From assembly GCA_021324015.1 (NCBI GenBank), contig JAJPJX010000177.1, positions 16,122-80,121 on the forward strand: a stretch of 64,000 nucleotides of DNA, given 5' to 3'. Positions 42,388 through 50,570 of this stretch are shown here, one piece after another. The notes beneath the pieces are model-generated. The model ran no database searches and was not told the origin of the DNA. It saw only the letters and a list, made by a program, of their open reading frames with translations. Within the stretch, counting starts at the first letter, position 1; the number at the start of each line of letters is the position of its first letter. A program made the translations under genes and the position numbers. Source of the DNA: Solibacteraceae bacterium (lineage in GTDB: Bacteria; Acidobacteriota; Terriglobia; Bryobacterales; Bryobacteraceae).

Positions 42388-44154
42388 CTAGTGGCTCACC
42401 GCGGCCGGATCCGTCTGCATCACATAGTCCTTGGCTGCCCCAGGGACGCTGTATTCGTAAGCCCCGTGATACACCACCGGATGGTGCCCGCCGAAGTTGT
42501 CAAACGGCGGCGGAGAAGGAATCGTCCATTCGAGCGTCGTCGATTCCCAGGGATTGTCGGTGGCCTTCGCGCCCTTCTTCAGACTCCAGAACAGGTTGAA
42601 GAGGAACAGGAGTTGCACCGCCGCCGTGAAATAGGCGGCATGCGTCATGAAGGTGTGCACCGGCATCAGGCTGTTCATGAACTCGAAGTTGGTGAAGTCC
42701 GCGTAGCGCCGCGGATTACCCGCGATGCCCAGGAAGTGCATCGGCGTGAAAATGGCGTACACGCCCAGGAAGGTCAGGTAGAAGTGGATCTTGCCGATGG
42801 TCTCGTTCATCATCCGGCCGAACATCTTGGGGAACCAGTAGTAAGTGCCCGCGAACATGCCGAAGATGGCCGCCACGCCCATGATCATGTGGAAGTGGCC
42901 CACCACGAAGTAGGTGTCGTGGAAGTAGAGATCCAGCGACGGCTGGCCCAGGAAAATGCCGCTCAACCCGCCGGTGACGAACAGCGACACGAAGCCCAGC
43001 GCAAACATCATGGCCGTGGTGAAGCGGATCTTGCCCCCCCACAGCGTGCCGATCCAGTTGAAGGTCTTGATGGCCGAAGGCACCCCGATGGTCATGGTCA
43101 GCACGGAAAAGGCGAAGGCCGAATACGGGCTCATACCGCTCATGAACATGTGATGGCCCCACACCAGAAAGCCCAGGAAGCCGATCGCCAGGATGGCGTA
43201 AATCATCGCGCGGTAGCCGAAAATCGGCTTTCGCGAAAAGGTCGAGAGTAACTGCGAGGTGACCCCCATGCCCGGCAGGATGGCGATGTACACCTCGGGA
43301 TGGCCGAAGAACCAGAACAGGTGCTGCCACAGCAGCGGCGAGCCGCCCTTGTGGTTCAGGATCTGGTCGCTGACCACCAACCCCGCCGGAATGAAGAAAC
43401 TGGTCCCCGCCGTCCGGTCCAGCAGCAGCAGGATGCCCGCCGCCAGGAGCACCGCGAAGCCGAACAGGCCCAAAATAGCGGTGACGAACCAGGTCCAGCA
43501 GGTCAGCGGCATGCGCATCAGGGACATGCCCTTGGCCCGCAGGTCCAGGGTGGTGGCAATGAAATTGATCGCCCCCATCAGCGAAGCCCCGCAAAATATC
43601 GCGATACTGATGATCCACAGCGTCTGGCCCATGCCCTCGCCCGGTCCCGAAATGCGCCCCACTCCGGAGAGCGGTGGATAGGCCGTCCAGCCCGATAGCG
43701 GGGCGCCTCCCTGTACGAAGAAAGCCGCCACCATCACCACCAGCGCCAGGAAGGTGGTCCAGAACGAGAGCATGTTCAGCGTCGGGAAGGCCATGTCTTC
43801 GGCGCCGATCTGGATGGGCAGAAAATAGTTGCCGAAACCGCTCTGGGGCGCTGTGGTCAGCACGAAGAACACCATGATCGTGCCGTGCATGGTCATCAGC
43901 GAGAGATACATCTCCGGCGTCATGATTCCACCGGCCGCGGCCGTCGGCCACAGCTTTTCGAACCACCCGACCTTCATGTCCGGGTGGACCATGTGAAAGC
44001 GCATGAGCAAGGAAAGGGTCATGCCGAGCAGGACCGAGAACAGGGCCAGGAAGTAGTACTGAATTCCGATGACCTTGTGGTCCTTGCTGAAGACGTATTT
44101 ACCGATGAAGCTGGTGGGCGCGTGATGCGCGCTGTGTACTTCCGGTGAAGACAT
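42388..44154 (-). CDS. coxA: Cytochrome c oxidase subunit I
   Basis: Catalytic subunit of an a-type heme-copper oxidase that reduces O2 and pumps protons, 588 residues with twelve or more membrane segments. The start is the ATG at 44154, with GGGGAG before it. Heme and CuB ligands are all visible: His in MTMHGTIMVFF, the HPEVY motif (CuB His, cross-linked Tyr and the D-channel Glu), WGHHMF (two CuB His) and VGHFHMIMG (heme a and a3 His). The D-channel entry NYFLPIQIGAEDMAFP is also present. HPEVY with Glu indicates an A1-type, aa3-like enzyme. Confidence 0.98.
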   Translation of the reverse strand: MSSPEVHSAHHAPTSFIGKYVFSKDHKVIGIQYYFLALFSVLLGMTLSLLMRFHMVHPDMKVGWFEKLWPTAAAGGIMTPEMYLSLMTMHGTIMVFFVLTTAPQSGFGNYFLPIQIGAEDMAFPTLNMLSFWTTFLALVVMVAAFFVQGGAPLSGWTAYPPLSGVGRISGPGEGMGQTLWIISIAIFCGASLMGAINFIATTLDLRAKGMSLMRMPLTCWTWFVTAILGLFGFAVLLAAGILLLLDRTAGTSFFIPAGLVVSDQILNHKGGSPLLWQHLFWFFGHPEVYIAILPGMGVTSQLLSTFSRKPIFGYRAMIYAILAIGFLGFLVWGHHMFMSGMSPYSAFAFSVLTMTIGVPSAIKTFNWIGTLWGGKIRFTTAMMFALGFVSLFVTGGLSGIFLGQPSLDLYFHDTYFVVGHFHMIMGVAAIFGMFAGTYYWFPKMFGRMMNETIGKIHFYLTFLGVYAIFTPMHFLGIAGNPRRYADFTNFEFMNSLMPVHTFMTHAAYFTAAVQLLFLFNLFWSLKKGAKATDNPWESTTLEWTIPSPPPFDNFGGHHPVVYHGAYEYSVPGAAKDYVMQTDPAAVSH

Positions 44155-44220
44155 ATCATCTCCCCATCGGGAACGGGACAATGCCCGTCGGCTGGCTGGA
44201 ATCGGGGCCCGGGTGCGACA

Positions 44221-45006
44221 TTACTTCTGGGCTAGCTGCTCCTGTTTCCACTTCTCGAAATCCGCTTCGGACATCACCTGAAGCACGCTGCGCATCTGGA
44301 AATGGCCCAGGCCGCACAACTCCGAGCAGGGAATTTCGTAGGTGCCGATCTTGTCGGCGGTGAAGTGGAAAGGGATCTCCATGCCGGGAACCAGGTCCTG
44401 CTTGAGGCGCAGCTCCCGGACAAAGAAATTGTGGATCACGTCGCGCGTGTGCAGAATGAGCTTGATCGGCTTGCCGACCGGCACTTTCAACGACGCACTG
44501 ACGAGGTCGTCCTTGGCGGCCGGATCGTGGTCGTCCAGGCCGAACGGGTTGCCGCCCGCGTCGTTGATCAGTTTCAGGTCCGTGCGCCCGAACTTGCCGT
44601 CCGGGCCGGGATAGCGGAACGACCAGGCGAACTGCTTGCCCAGCACCTCGATAGGGATCGCGTCGGCGGGCGCCTCAGTCCAGTGCACTTCCGCCCAGAT
44701 GCGCGTGCCCATCAGCACCAGACCGATGAACAGCACCGCGGTGGCGCTGGTCCAGAGCGTCTCCAGCTTGTTGTTGCCGTGCAGGTACGAGGCGCGGCGG
44801 CCGTCGTCCCGAAAACGCACGATCACGTAGCCCAAAGCCACTTGCGCAGCGAAGAAAATAATGCCGGTCACCACCAGGGTCCGCAGAAATTGCTCGTCAT
44901 ACTGCAGACCGTGTTGCGAGATGGGGAGGGGAAACCACCAGGTCTTGGCGACAAAGAAATAACAGATTACGACAGTGAGTACCCAGACGACGGGGCCGAG
45001 CAGCAT
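44221..45006 (-). CDS. coxB: Cytochrome c oxidase subunit II
   Basis: Electron-entry subunit of 261 residues. Two membrane segments (about 2-20 and 42-65), with a possible third at about 88-105, precede the periplasmic cupredoxin domain. The CuA site is complete: CSELCGLGHFQM (Cys-x3-Cys-x3-His-x2-Met), with the upstream His in DVIHNFFV. There is no fused cytochrome c domain, so the enzyme is aa3 rather than caa3 in layout. It is the first gene of the operon. AAGGAG lies eight bases before the ATG. Confidence 0.97.
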   Translation of the reverse strand: MLLGPVVWVLTVVICYFFVAKTWWFPLPISQHGLQYDEQFLRTLVVTGIIFFAAQVALGYVIVRFRDDGRRASYLHGNNKLETLWTSATAVLFIGLVLMGTRIWAEVHWTEAPADAIPIEVLGKQFAWSFRYPGPDGKFGRTDLKLINDAGGNPFGLDDHDPAAKDDLVSASLKVPVGKPIKLILHTRDVIHNFFVRELRLKQDLVPGMEIPFHFTADKIGTYEIPCSELCGLGHFQMRSVLQVMSEADFEKWKQEQLAQK

Positions 45007-45061
45007 CAGTCAGGCTCCTTCAACGCAGACTTCCGCCTCGGAGTTCCAAGGTGTGAATGAC

Positions 45062-45089
45062 CTTATCACAAGCTCTGGGGGATTCGCAA
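45062..45089 (-). promoter_or_regulatory. Candidate promoter of the cox operon
   Basis: On the minus strand, TTGCGA (45089-45084) and GATAAG (45067-45062) are 16 nt apart, and TG precedes the -10 by one base (extended -10). The start would be about 50 nt upstream of coxB, downstream of the carD terminator. Hexamer matches are 4 of 6 each, so confidence is moderate. Confidence 0.42.
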
Positions 45090-45140
45090 CAGCGCGGCGC
45101 GGAAAATTTTGCGGATCGTTCGCGGAGCATGTGCCGCCCC

Positions 45141-45175
45141 AAAAACACAAACCGCCCGCGTGCCGTCGCGGGCGG
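45141..45175 (-). terminator. Intrinsic terminator after carD
   Basis: A perfect 9-bp stem, CCGCCCGCG (45152-45160) and CGCGGGCGG (45167-45175) with a 6-nt loop, is followed on the minus strand by TTTGTGTTTTT (45151-45141). This is the standard Rho-independent form. It lies 35 nt after the carD stop and separates carD from the cox operon. Confidence 0.88.
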
Positions 45176-45209
45176 AGGTATGCCGTCAAGGAGTGTAGGA
45201 TCGCCGGCG

Positions 45210-45719
45210 CTAAAGCACCGGAGGCAGCGTCAGTGACGCCTTGCTGAGAGCCTTCTGTAAGACCAACACGGCGTCCTCATCCGAAATACCCCGCGCGATG
45301 GAGATCTCGGTCACCAGCATGTGCCGGGCCCGATCCAGCATTTTCTTTTCGCGGAAGGAGAGCGGCTTGTCGCCCTGCAGCAGCAGCAACCCCTTCATCA
45401 CCTCGGCCACCTGCATCAGGTTGCCGCTCTGCATCTTCTCCGTGTTTTCCTTGAACCGGTTCTTCCAATCCGCATTGCAGCGGCACGTGCCGCTGGACAG
45501 AAAAGAAAGAATGCGCGAAATCTCGTTGGTTTTCGAGATTTTTCGCAGCCCGATGTTCTCCACGTTCGAGAACGGGACCATCACGGTCATGCTGCTGTAG
45601 ACGAATCGTAAAAGATAGAACTTCTCGAACTGGGCACCAAAAGATCGCACGCTGATGTTTTCCACCGTGCCAATCCCTTGATTCGGATATACTACCTTTT
45701 CACCGATCTGAAAGGTCAT
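45210..45719 (-). CDS. carD: CarD-family transcription regulator
   Basis: RNA polymerase-binding regulator of 169 residues. The N-terminal Tudor-like domain (FQIGEKVVYPNQGIGTVENI and FYLLRFVYSSMTVMVPF, residues 1-60) contacts the RNA polymerase beta subunit; the C-terminal helical domain (about 70-165) binds the upstream DNA fork. In other bacteria CarD/CdnL stabilises open complexes at rRNA and other promoters. The ATG at 45719 is preferred over an upstream in-frame codon because it opens the conserved fold. The gene has its own promoter and terminator. Confidence 0.95.
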   Translation of the reverse strand: MTFQIGEKVVYPNQGIGTVENISVRSFGAQFEKFYLLRFVYSSMTVMVPFSNVENIGLRKISKTNEISRILSFLSSGTCRCNADWKNRFKENTEKMQSGNLMQVAEVMKGLLLLQGDKPLSFREKKMLDRARHMLVTEISIARGISDEDAVLVLQKALSKASLTLPPVL

Positions 45720-45782
45720 ACGGGGTCCCCCACAAACCACCGCTGCTGAGTTGTTGTTGCGAATTACTGTTGTGAAACTGCG

Positions 45783-45816
45783 ATGGTACTGCGGTTAACA
45801 ACTCTTGTCAAGAGTT
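45783..45816 (-). promoter_or_regulatory. carD promoter with palindrome over the -35
   Basis: On the minus strand a consensus TTGACA (45811-45806) and TACCAT (45788-45783) are separated by exactly 17 nt. The -35 lies inside a perfect palindrome, AACTCTTG-T-CAAGAGTT (45800-45816, 8-bp arms, 1-nt centre). A dimeric regulator bound there would block polymerase, so this is a candidate operator. Transcription would start near 45776, about 57 nt before the ATG. Confidence 0.65.
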
Positions 45817-45993
45817 ACAAGCCCACAAGACGGCCTGAAATCGCCAGATTCGAGTGAATTCTGGGCGAACAAAAAACGAAATGAAACATCTGCTACCGCC
45901 CTGCTGTAACGTACCTCACCGTCTCATTACCACCTATCGGCGGTGGTTGTCCCTTTGGGGGCTGATGCACCTCCCACTGGTGGTAGCTTGCCG

Positions 45994-46842
45994 TCAGGCG
46001 TTGGGCGTCAGCAAGCCGCGTACGTAGGCCAGGTTCCGGGCCATATCGGCGTCTACCGAACCACTGGGGCAGTCGGTTTCCAGGTTCGCGAAATCCGTGA
46101 AACCGATTTCCTGGATGGCCGCCACAACGCCCGGAAAATCAATTTTGCCCTCGCCCAAGTAATGCGGGTTATCTTTCAAATGCATCTGGCAAATGCGCGC
46201 CGCACCCAGCCAGCGGATTTCCCGGACTACATCAAATCCCGCCAGCGTGGAATTGCCGACGTCGTAATACACCTTCACAGCCGGCGAGGCCGCGCGCTCC
46301 ATGATCCGAACGTTATCCTCGGCGGAAATCGTGTTCTCCAGTCCCAGGAGCACCCCGGCCTTTTCGGCCTGGGGGCCCAGGTCTTTCAACAGATCCGCCA
46401 CATAGTCCATCTCCCCGCGGCTGGAAAGCGCGCTCTTGCCGAAAAAGGGCAGCAGCATCACGCGGGCCGCCAGTTTCCCCGTGATGGGGATACCCTGGGC
46501 CACCCATTTCTGGCCCAGCGGGTCGTTTTTCAGGGAATTGACGTGCAGGATGTCAAGGCAGGTGCCCGCCAGCGCGATGTGCTGGGCGCGGGCTGCCTCC
46601 AGGTATTGCTGCTGGATCGCGGAGTGGTCCAGGGGCAGCCTGCCGTCCACCGGTCTGCGGCCCAGACTGACCTCCACTCCTTCGAAGCCCAGGCGCCGGG
46701 CCAGCGCCACGGCTTCCACCTGGCCGGTCTTGCGCAGGTTCCAATCGGTCACACCGATTTTCGGGCCACGGCGGGAACGGGAAGTGGCCCGGAGCATCGC
46801 AGGGCCCAGAAGCGCGCCCTGCAGAAAGGTTCGGCGTTGCAT
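45994..46842 (-). CDS. Tat-exported TIM-barrel protein (sugar isomerase/epimerase-like)
   Basis: Protein of 282 residues of the xylose isomerase-like/AP endonuclease 2 superfamily. The N-terminus MQRRTFLQGALLGPAML is a twin-arginine signal (RRTFLQG). The barrel begins KIGVTDWNLRKTGQVEAVAL. Likely metal ligands are Glu in VLLGLENTISAEDN, Asp in VKVYYDVGNSTL, His in ICQMHLKDN and Glu in NLETDCP. The substrate is unknown; relatives act on sugars or inositols. Across 253 nt from carD the upstream region holds a small hairpin at 45929-45947 (ACCACC/GGTGGT) and the carD promoter. Confidence 0.88.
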   Translation of the reverse strand: MQRRTFLQGALLGPAMLRATSRSRRGPKIGVTDWNLRKTGQVEAVALARRLGFEGVEVSLGRRPVDGRLPLDHSAIQQQYLEAARAQHIALAGTCLDILHVNSLKNDPLGQKWVAQGIPITGKLAARVMLLPFFGKSALSSRGEMDYVADLLKDLGPQAEKAGVLLGLENTISAEDNVRIMERAASPAVKVYYDVGNSTLAGFDVVREIRWLGAARICQMHLKDNPHYLGEGKIDFPGVVAAIQEIGFTDFANLETDCPSGSVDADMARNLAYVRGLLTPNA

Positions 46843-46882
46843 GAGCTTTCCGTGCCCTCAGGATAGCATCGGGCCCGGAGCC

Positions 46883-47194
46883 TTACAGGCGGGGTTCTTT
46901 CCGGACGGAGGCCTCCACGGGCTGCTCCGGACGGCGCTCCGCCAGCAGCAGCCGCCGCAGCGTACGCAAGTCGTTCAAAATCCGCCGGCTGGTGGTAATG
47001 TGGAGCGACAGCTTGGCCAGGTTGTAGGAAACCAGTTGCAGAGCCTCCTTGCGCCGCTCAGCGCGCTCGCTGACCGCGCGCGCAATATCCTCCTCCACCT
47101 CCTGGCGGACCTCTTCGATCGCCTCGGCGAGCAAATGGACGTACTCGTAGGAACCTTCGATGCTGTCAAACGGGGTCTCGGACTCGTAGCTCAC
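46883..47194 (-). CDS. Small coiled-coil protein of unknown function
   Basis: Not recognised. The product is 103 residues, acidic at the start and then almost entirely charged helix (HLLAEAIEEVRQEVEEDIAR and RKEALQLVSYNLAKLSLHI), probably a coiled-coil or helical bundle without a signal peptide. The start is GTG with GGAGG five bases upstream, which makes it a credible gene. It is 40 nt from the TIM-barrel gene and could be co-transcribed with it. Confidence 0.72.
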   Translation of the reverse strand: MSYESETPFDSIEGSYEYVHLLAEAIEEVRQEVEEDIARAVSERAERRKEALQLVSYNLAKLSLHITTSRRILNDLRTLRRLLLAERRPEQPVEASVRKEPRL

Positions 47195-47297
47195 AAGTTC
47201 CTCCGATCAGCACGGAACTCAGACAGTTCCTTATTCTCGCATAAAAGTTTGTAATACGCGTAAGGGAATTTTCGTACGGTTTAGTACGGTACCTCCC

Positions 47298-48461
47298 TTA
47301 GAGGGCCGCCACCAGCCTGGCCAGCAGGGCGGTCCGGTCGGCGATGCGGCTCACCAGGATGCTCTCCTGCGGTGCGTGGGCCCCCTCGCCGACCCCGCCC
47401 AGCCCGTCCAAAGTGGGAATGCCCAGGGCCGCCGTCAGGTTGCCGTCCGAGCCGCCGCCGGTCATGGATTCCTCGATTTCCACGCCCAGTTCGCGGCCCA
47501 GCGCCCGGGCGGTCTGGAAGAGCCGCACCACGCCGGCGGAGCGTTCCATGGGCGGCCGGTTCAGGCCCCCGGAAACATGGATACGGCAGCGCCGGTCGAA
47601 AGGACGTAGCGTATGAAACCGGCGGTCGAGCCCCGCGGCGTCCGCCAGTCGCTGGATGCGGATATCCACCTGCACCTGGGCCTCGGCGGCGATCACGTTG
47701 CTGCGCGTGCCGCCGGAAACCACCCCGGGATTCACCGTCAGGCCCCGCTCCAGGCGTGTGAAGCCGGCTATGCGGTCGATCTGGCGCGCCAGTTCCACGA
47801 TGGCGCTGGCGCCGGCGGAAAAATCCACCCCCGCGTGCGCGGCCTGCCCCTGCACCGTGACCGTGTAGCCCCCCACGCCCTTGCGCGCGGTCTTCAGTTT
47901 GCCCGCCAGGCCCGTGCCCGGCTCCAGCACCAGCACGGCTTTGCTGCGGCGGGCGTTTTTCTCCGTGAGCGCGCGCGAGGACAGGCTGCCTACCTCCTCG
48001 TCGGAATTCAGTTGCAGCACCACGCGGCTGGCCACCGGGATCTCCAGCTCCCGCAGGGCCCGCATAGCGTAGAGGAAAAACGCGATCCCGGACTTCATGT
48101 CCAGCACCCCCGGACCCCACAGGCGGCCGGCGCGCTCCCGAAAAGGCATCCCCGCGAGCGTGCCCATGGGCCAGACCGTATCGGAATGGCCCAACGCCAG
48201 CACCTGCCCGTTCTTGGACTTCCCCGGCAGGTCGAATTCGCAGGTCATATGCCGGCCGAACTTCCCGCCGGGATGCGTCCGGACCCGGGCGAACGATCCC
48301 GCGGTGTCGCAGACCAGTTCGACGAAGCGGTTCACCGCCGCGGGATCGTCGCTGGGCGATTCGACCTGTACCATTTCCCGGATCAGCGCGATGATGGCCT
48401 TCTGTTGCTTGCGGATATGAGCGAGTAGCGAGTCCACGGCTGTTATAATAGCGGCTTCCAT
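47298..48461 (-). CDS. M20-family metallopeptidase (carboxypeptidase G2-like)
   Basis: Zinc peptidase or amidase of 387 residues from ATG 48461. Active-site segments are in order: LALGHSDTVWP (His and catalytic Asp), LWGPGVLDMKSG (bridging Asp), LNSDEEVGS (catalytic Glu pair), LVLEPG (Glu ligand) and GEGAHAPQE (C-terminal His). The dimerisation domain is about 170-290. The family includes carboxypeptidase G2 and ArgE/DapE-like enzymes; here the closest pattern is the G2 group. The substrate is unknown. The ATG overlaps that of fabZ on the other strand; a GTG at 48437 is an alternative start. Confidence 0.92.
   Translation of the reverse strand: MEAAIITAVDSLLAHIRKQQKAIIALIREMVQVESPSDDPAAVNRFVELVCDTAGSFARVRTHPGGKFGRHMTCEFDLPGKSKNGQVLALGHSDTVWPMGTLAGMPFRERAGRLWGPGVLDMKSGIAFFLYAMRALRELEIPVASRVVLQLNSDEEVGSLSSRALTEKNARRSKAVLVLEPGTGLAGKLKTARKGVGGYTVTVQGQAAHAGVDFSAGASAIVELARQIDRIAGFTRLERGLTVNPGVVSGGTRSNVIAAEAQVQVDIRIQRLADAAGLDRRFHTLRPFDRRCRIHVSGGLNRPPMERSAGVVRLFQTARALGRELGVEIEESMTGGGSDGNLTAALGIPTLDGLGGVGEGAHAPQESILVSRIADRTALLARLVAAL
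48444..48449 (+). promoter_or_regulatory. Consensus -10 box just upstream of fabZ
   Basis: TATAAT matches the sigma-70 -10 exactly and ends 10 nt before the fabZ ATG, which would give a leader of about four nt or none. The complementary strand reads TATTAT, which could serve the divergent M20 gene. No convincing -35 is found for either direction. Confidence 0.4.
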
Positions 48462-48915
48462 GCCGATCCTGGATATCAACGAGATCCGCCGGATCCTGCC
48501 GCACCGCTATCCCTTGCTGCTGGTGGACCGCATCGTGGAAATGGACGCAGAGCGCGTGGTGGGCATCAAGAACGTCACCAACACGGAGCCCTTCTTCAAT
48601 GGCCATTTCCCGGATTTTCCGGTCATGCCGGGGGTCCTGATCGTGGAAGCCATGGCGCAGGCGGCCGGTGTGCTGGTGCTCAAGCAGATTCCGGATCGCG
48701 AGAAGAAGCTGGTCCTGCTGGTCTCGATCGATCACGCGCGATTCCGGCGGCCGGTGGTCCCCGGGGATCAGTTGCGCCTGGAGATGTGCATCGTAAAGAG
48801 AAAGGCGTCGGTCGCTAAACTGGCCGGCCGGGCGACCGTGGACGGCGTGCTGGTGGCGGAGGCGGAGGTCATGTGCAAGCTGGCGGACAAGGAAGAAGCC
48901 GGGACCGACGCCTGA
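48460..48915 (+). CDS. fabZ: 3-hydroxyacyl-ACP dehydratase FabZ
   Basis: Hot-dog-fold dehydratase of fatty acid synthesis, 151 residues. It removes water from 3-hydroxyacyl-ACP. The catalytic motif [20 protein letters not shown] contains both the His and the Glu. The N-terminus [20 protein letters not shown] is typical. It is followed after 3 nt by lpxA, the common arrangement that links fatty acid and lipid A synthesis. No ribosome-binding site is seen because the start is very close to the TATAAT box. Confidence 0.97.
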   Translation: MPILDINEIRRILPHRYPLLLVDRIVEMDAERVVGIKNVTNTEPFFNGHFPDFPVMPGVLIVEAMAQAAGVLVLKQIPDREKKLVLLVSIDHARFRRPVVPGDQLRLEMCIVKRKASVAKLAGRATVDGVLVAEAEVMCKLADKEEAGTDA

Positions 48916-48918
48916 GGT

Positions 48919-49695
48919 ATGCCGGTACATCCTACTGCGCTCGTTGATCCGCGCGCCCGCATCGCGGAGACCGCCGAAATTGGCCCGTTCTGCGTGGTAG
49001 GTGCGGAGGTCGAGATCGGGCCGGGCACCCGTCTGATGGGCCACACGTACCTGGAAGGTCCCACCTGGATCGGCGCCGACAACCTGTTTTATCCCTACTC
49101 CACCGTGGGCGTCGCGCCGCAGGACCTCAAGTACCAGGGCGAGCGCTCCGAGACCCGCATCGGCAGCCGCAACAAGATTCGCGAGTTCGTCACCATCCAC
49201 CGCGGCACCCAGGGTGGCGGCCTGGTGACCAGCATCGGCGACGACAACCTGCTGATGGCCTACGTGCACGTGGCGCACGACGTGCACGTGGGCAGTCATT
49301 GCGTGCTCTCCAATGCCGCCACCCTGGGGGGCCACGTGACGGTGGGGGATTGGGCCTGGGTCGGCGCTTCTACCGGGATCCACCAGTTCTGCCGGGTGGG
49401 GCGGCACGCCATCATCGGCGGCTACAGCGTGGTGACCCAGGACGTGCTGCCGTTTTCCAACACCGTCAGCGACCGCGAGGTCCGCGTGTTCGGCGCCAAC
49501 CGGGTGGGGCTGGAACGCCGCGGCTTTCCCACTGCCACCATCGAGCACCTGCAAACCGCCCTGCGGCTACTGACACGCGCCGGCCTGAACACCTCGCAAG
49601 CCATCGCCCGCATCCAGGCAGAGATTCCCGCGTGCCCGGAGATCGAAGAACTGATCGGCTTCATCCGCGCCTCCCAGCGCGGCGTGATCAAGTGA
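48919..49695 (+). CDS. lpxA: Acyl-ACP:UDP-GlcNAc O-acyltransferase LpxA
   Basis: First enzyme of lipid A synthesis, 258 residues. A left-handed beta-helix of hexapeptide repeats (about 1-190) precedes the C-terminal helical domain. The catalytic His lies in LLMAYVHVAHDVHVG, and the STGIHQFCRVGRHAIIGGYS and FGANRVGLERRGF segments are conserved. Whether this LpxA prefers the usual UDP-GlcNAc or its 3-amino analogue cannot be told by eye; a GnnA-like gene lies nearby. It ends with TGATG overlapping lpxI. Confidence 0.97.
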   Translation: MPVHPTALVDPRARIAETAEIGPFCVVGAEVEIGPGTRLMGHTYLEGPTWIGADNLFYPYSTVGVAPQDLKYQGERSETRIGSRNKIREFVTIHRGTQGGGLVTSIGDDNLLMAYVHVAHDVHVGSHCVLSNAATLGGHVTVGDWAWVGASTGIHQFCRVGRHAIIGGYSVVTQDVLPFSNTVSDREVRVFGANRVGLERRGFPTATIEHLQTALRLLTRAGLNTSQAIARIQAEIPACPEIEELIGFIRASQRGVIK

Positions 49696-50510
49696 TGAAA
49701 TACGGCCTGATCGCCGGCAACGGCCGGTTCCCGCTTCTGGCGCTCGAAAACGCCCGCCGGCTGGGCCACGAAGTAGTGGTGGTGGGCATCCAGGAGGAGG
49801 CCGCGCCGGAAGTCGAGACGTTGGCGGCGCGCTGTTACTGGATCTCTCTGGGACAGTTGGGCCGGCTCATCGAAATCCTGAAAAGCGAAGGCATCACCGA
49901 AGTGGTGATGGCCGGGCAGGTGAAGCACGCCAGGATTTTTTCCTCCATCCTGCCGGACTGGCGCCTCATCAAGCTGCTGGCGTCGCTCGAGACGCGCAAT
50001 ACCGACGGGCTCATCGGGGGCGTGGCCCGGGTGCTGGAAGAGGAAGGCATCCGCCTGGTGGACTCCACCGCCTTGCTCAAGCCGCTGCTGGCGGATGAAG
50101 GGGTGATGACCCGCCGCAAGCCCACTCGCGAAGAAGAGGCTGAGATGATCTACGGGCGGCGCATCGCCAACGCGCTGGCGGGCTTCGACGTGGGCCAGAG
50201 CGTGGCCATCAGCCAGCGGGCGTGCGTGGCCTTGGAAGCCATGGAGGGTACTGACGCGATGTTGCGCCGCGCCGCCGGGCTGACTGGCGGCCACCGCCTC
50301 ACGCTGGTGAAAGTGGCGCGGCGGCGCCGGCACCTCCTGTTCGATGTGCCGGTGGCCGGCCTGGATACCATCGCCGTCATGCGGGAGACCGGCACGAGCG
50401 CGCTGGCGGTGGACGCCGGCAGAACTCTGCTGCTGGACCGCGCTGAATTCTTGGCGCGCGCCGACGCGGCGGACATCACCGTGGTGGGATTCGCCCCGGA
50501 AGAACAGTAA
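49695..50510 (+). CDS. lpxI: UDP-2,3-diacylglucosamine pyrophosphatase LpxI
   Basis: Enzyme of 271 residues that cleaves UDP-2,3-diacylglucosamine to lipid X, replacing LpxH in some lineages. Characteristic segments are KYGLIAGNGRFPLLALENAR at the N-terminus, GITEVVMAGQVKHARIF, and the C-terminal LRRAAGLTGGHRLTLVKVAR. The ATG at 49695 overlaps the lpxA stop by one base. It belongs to the fabZ-lpxA-lpxI block. Confidence 0.95.
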   Translation: MKYGLIAGNGRFPLLALENARRLGHEVVVVGIQEEAAPEVETLAARCYWISLGQLGRLIEILKSEGITEVVMAGQVKHARIFSSILPDWRLIKLLASLETRNTDGLIGGVARVLEEEGIRLVDSTALLKPLLADEGVMTRRKPTREEEAEMIYGRRIANALAGFDVGQSVAISQRACVALEAMEGTDAMLRRAAGLTGGHRLTLVKVARRRRHLLFDVPVAGLDTIAVMRETGTSALAVDAGRTLLLDRAEFLARADAADITVVGFAPEEQ

Positions 50511-50570
50511 CGTGCTCCCGGTAAACACCTGTCCTACAATCAGGACGGAGGACTTCTGCGAAAGATACAA

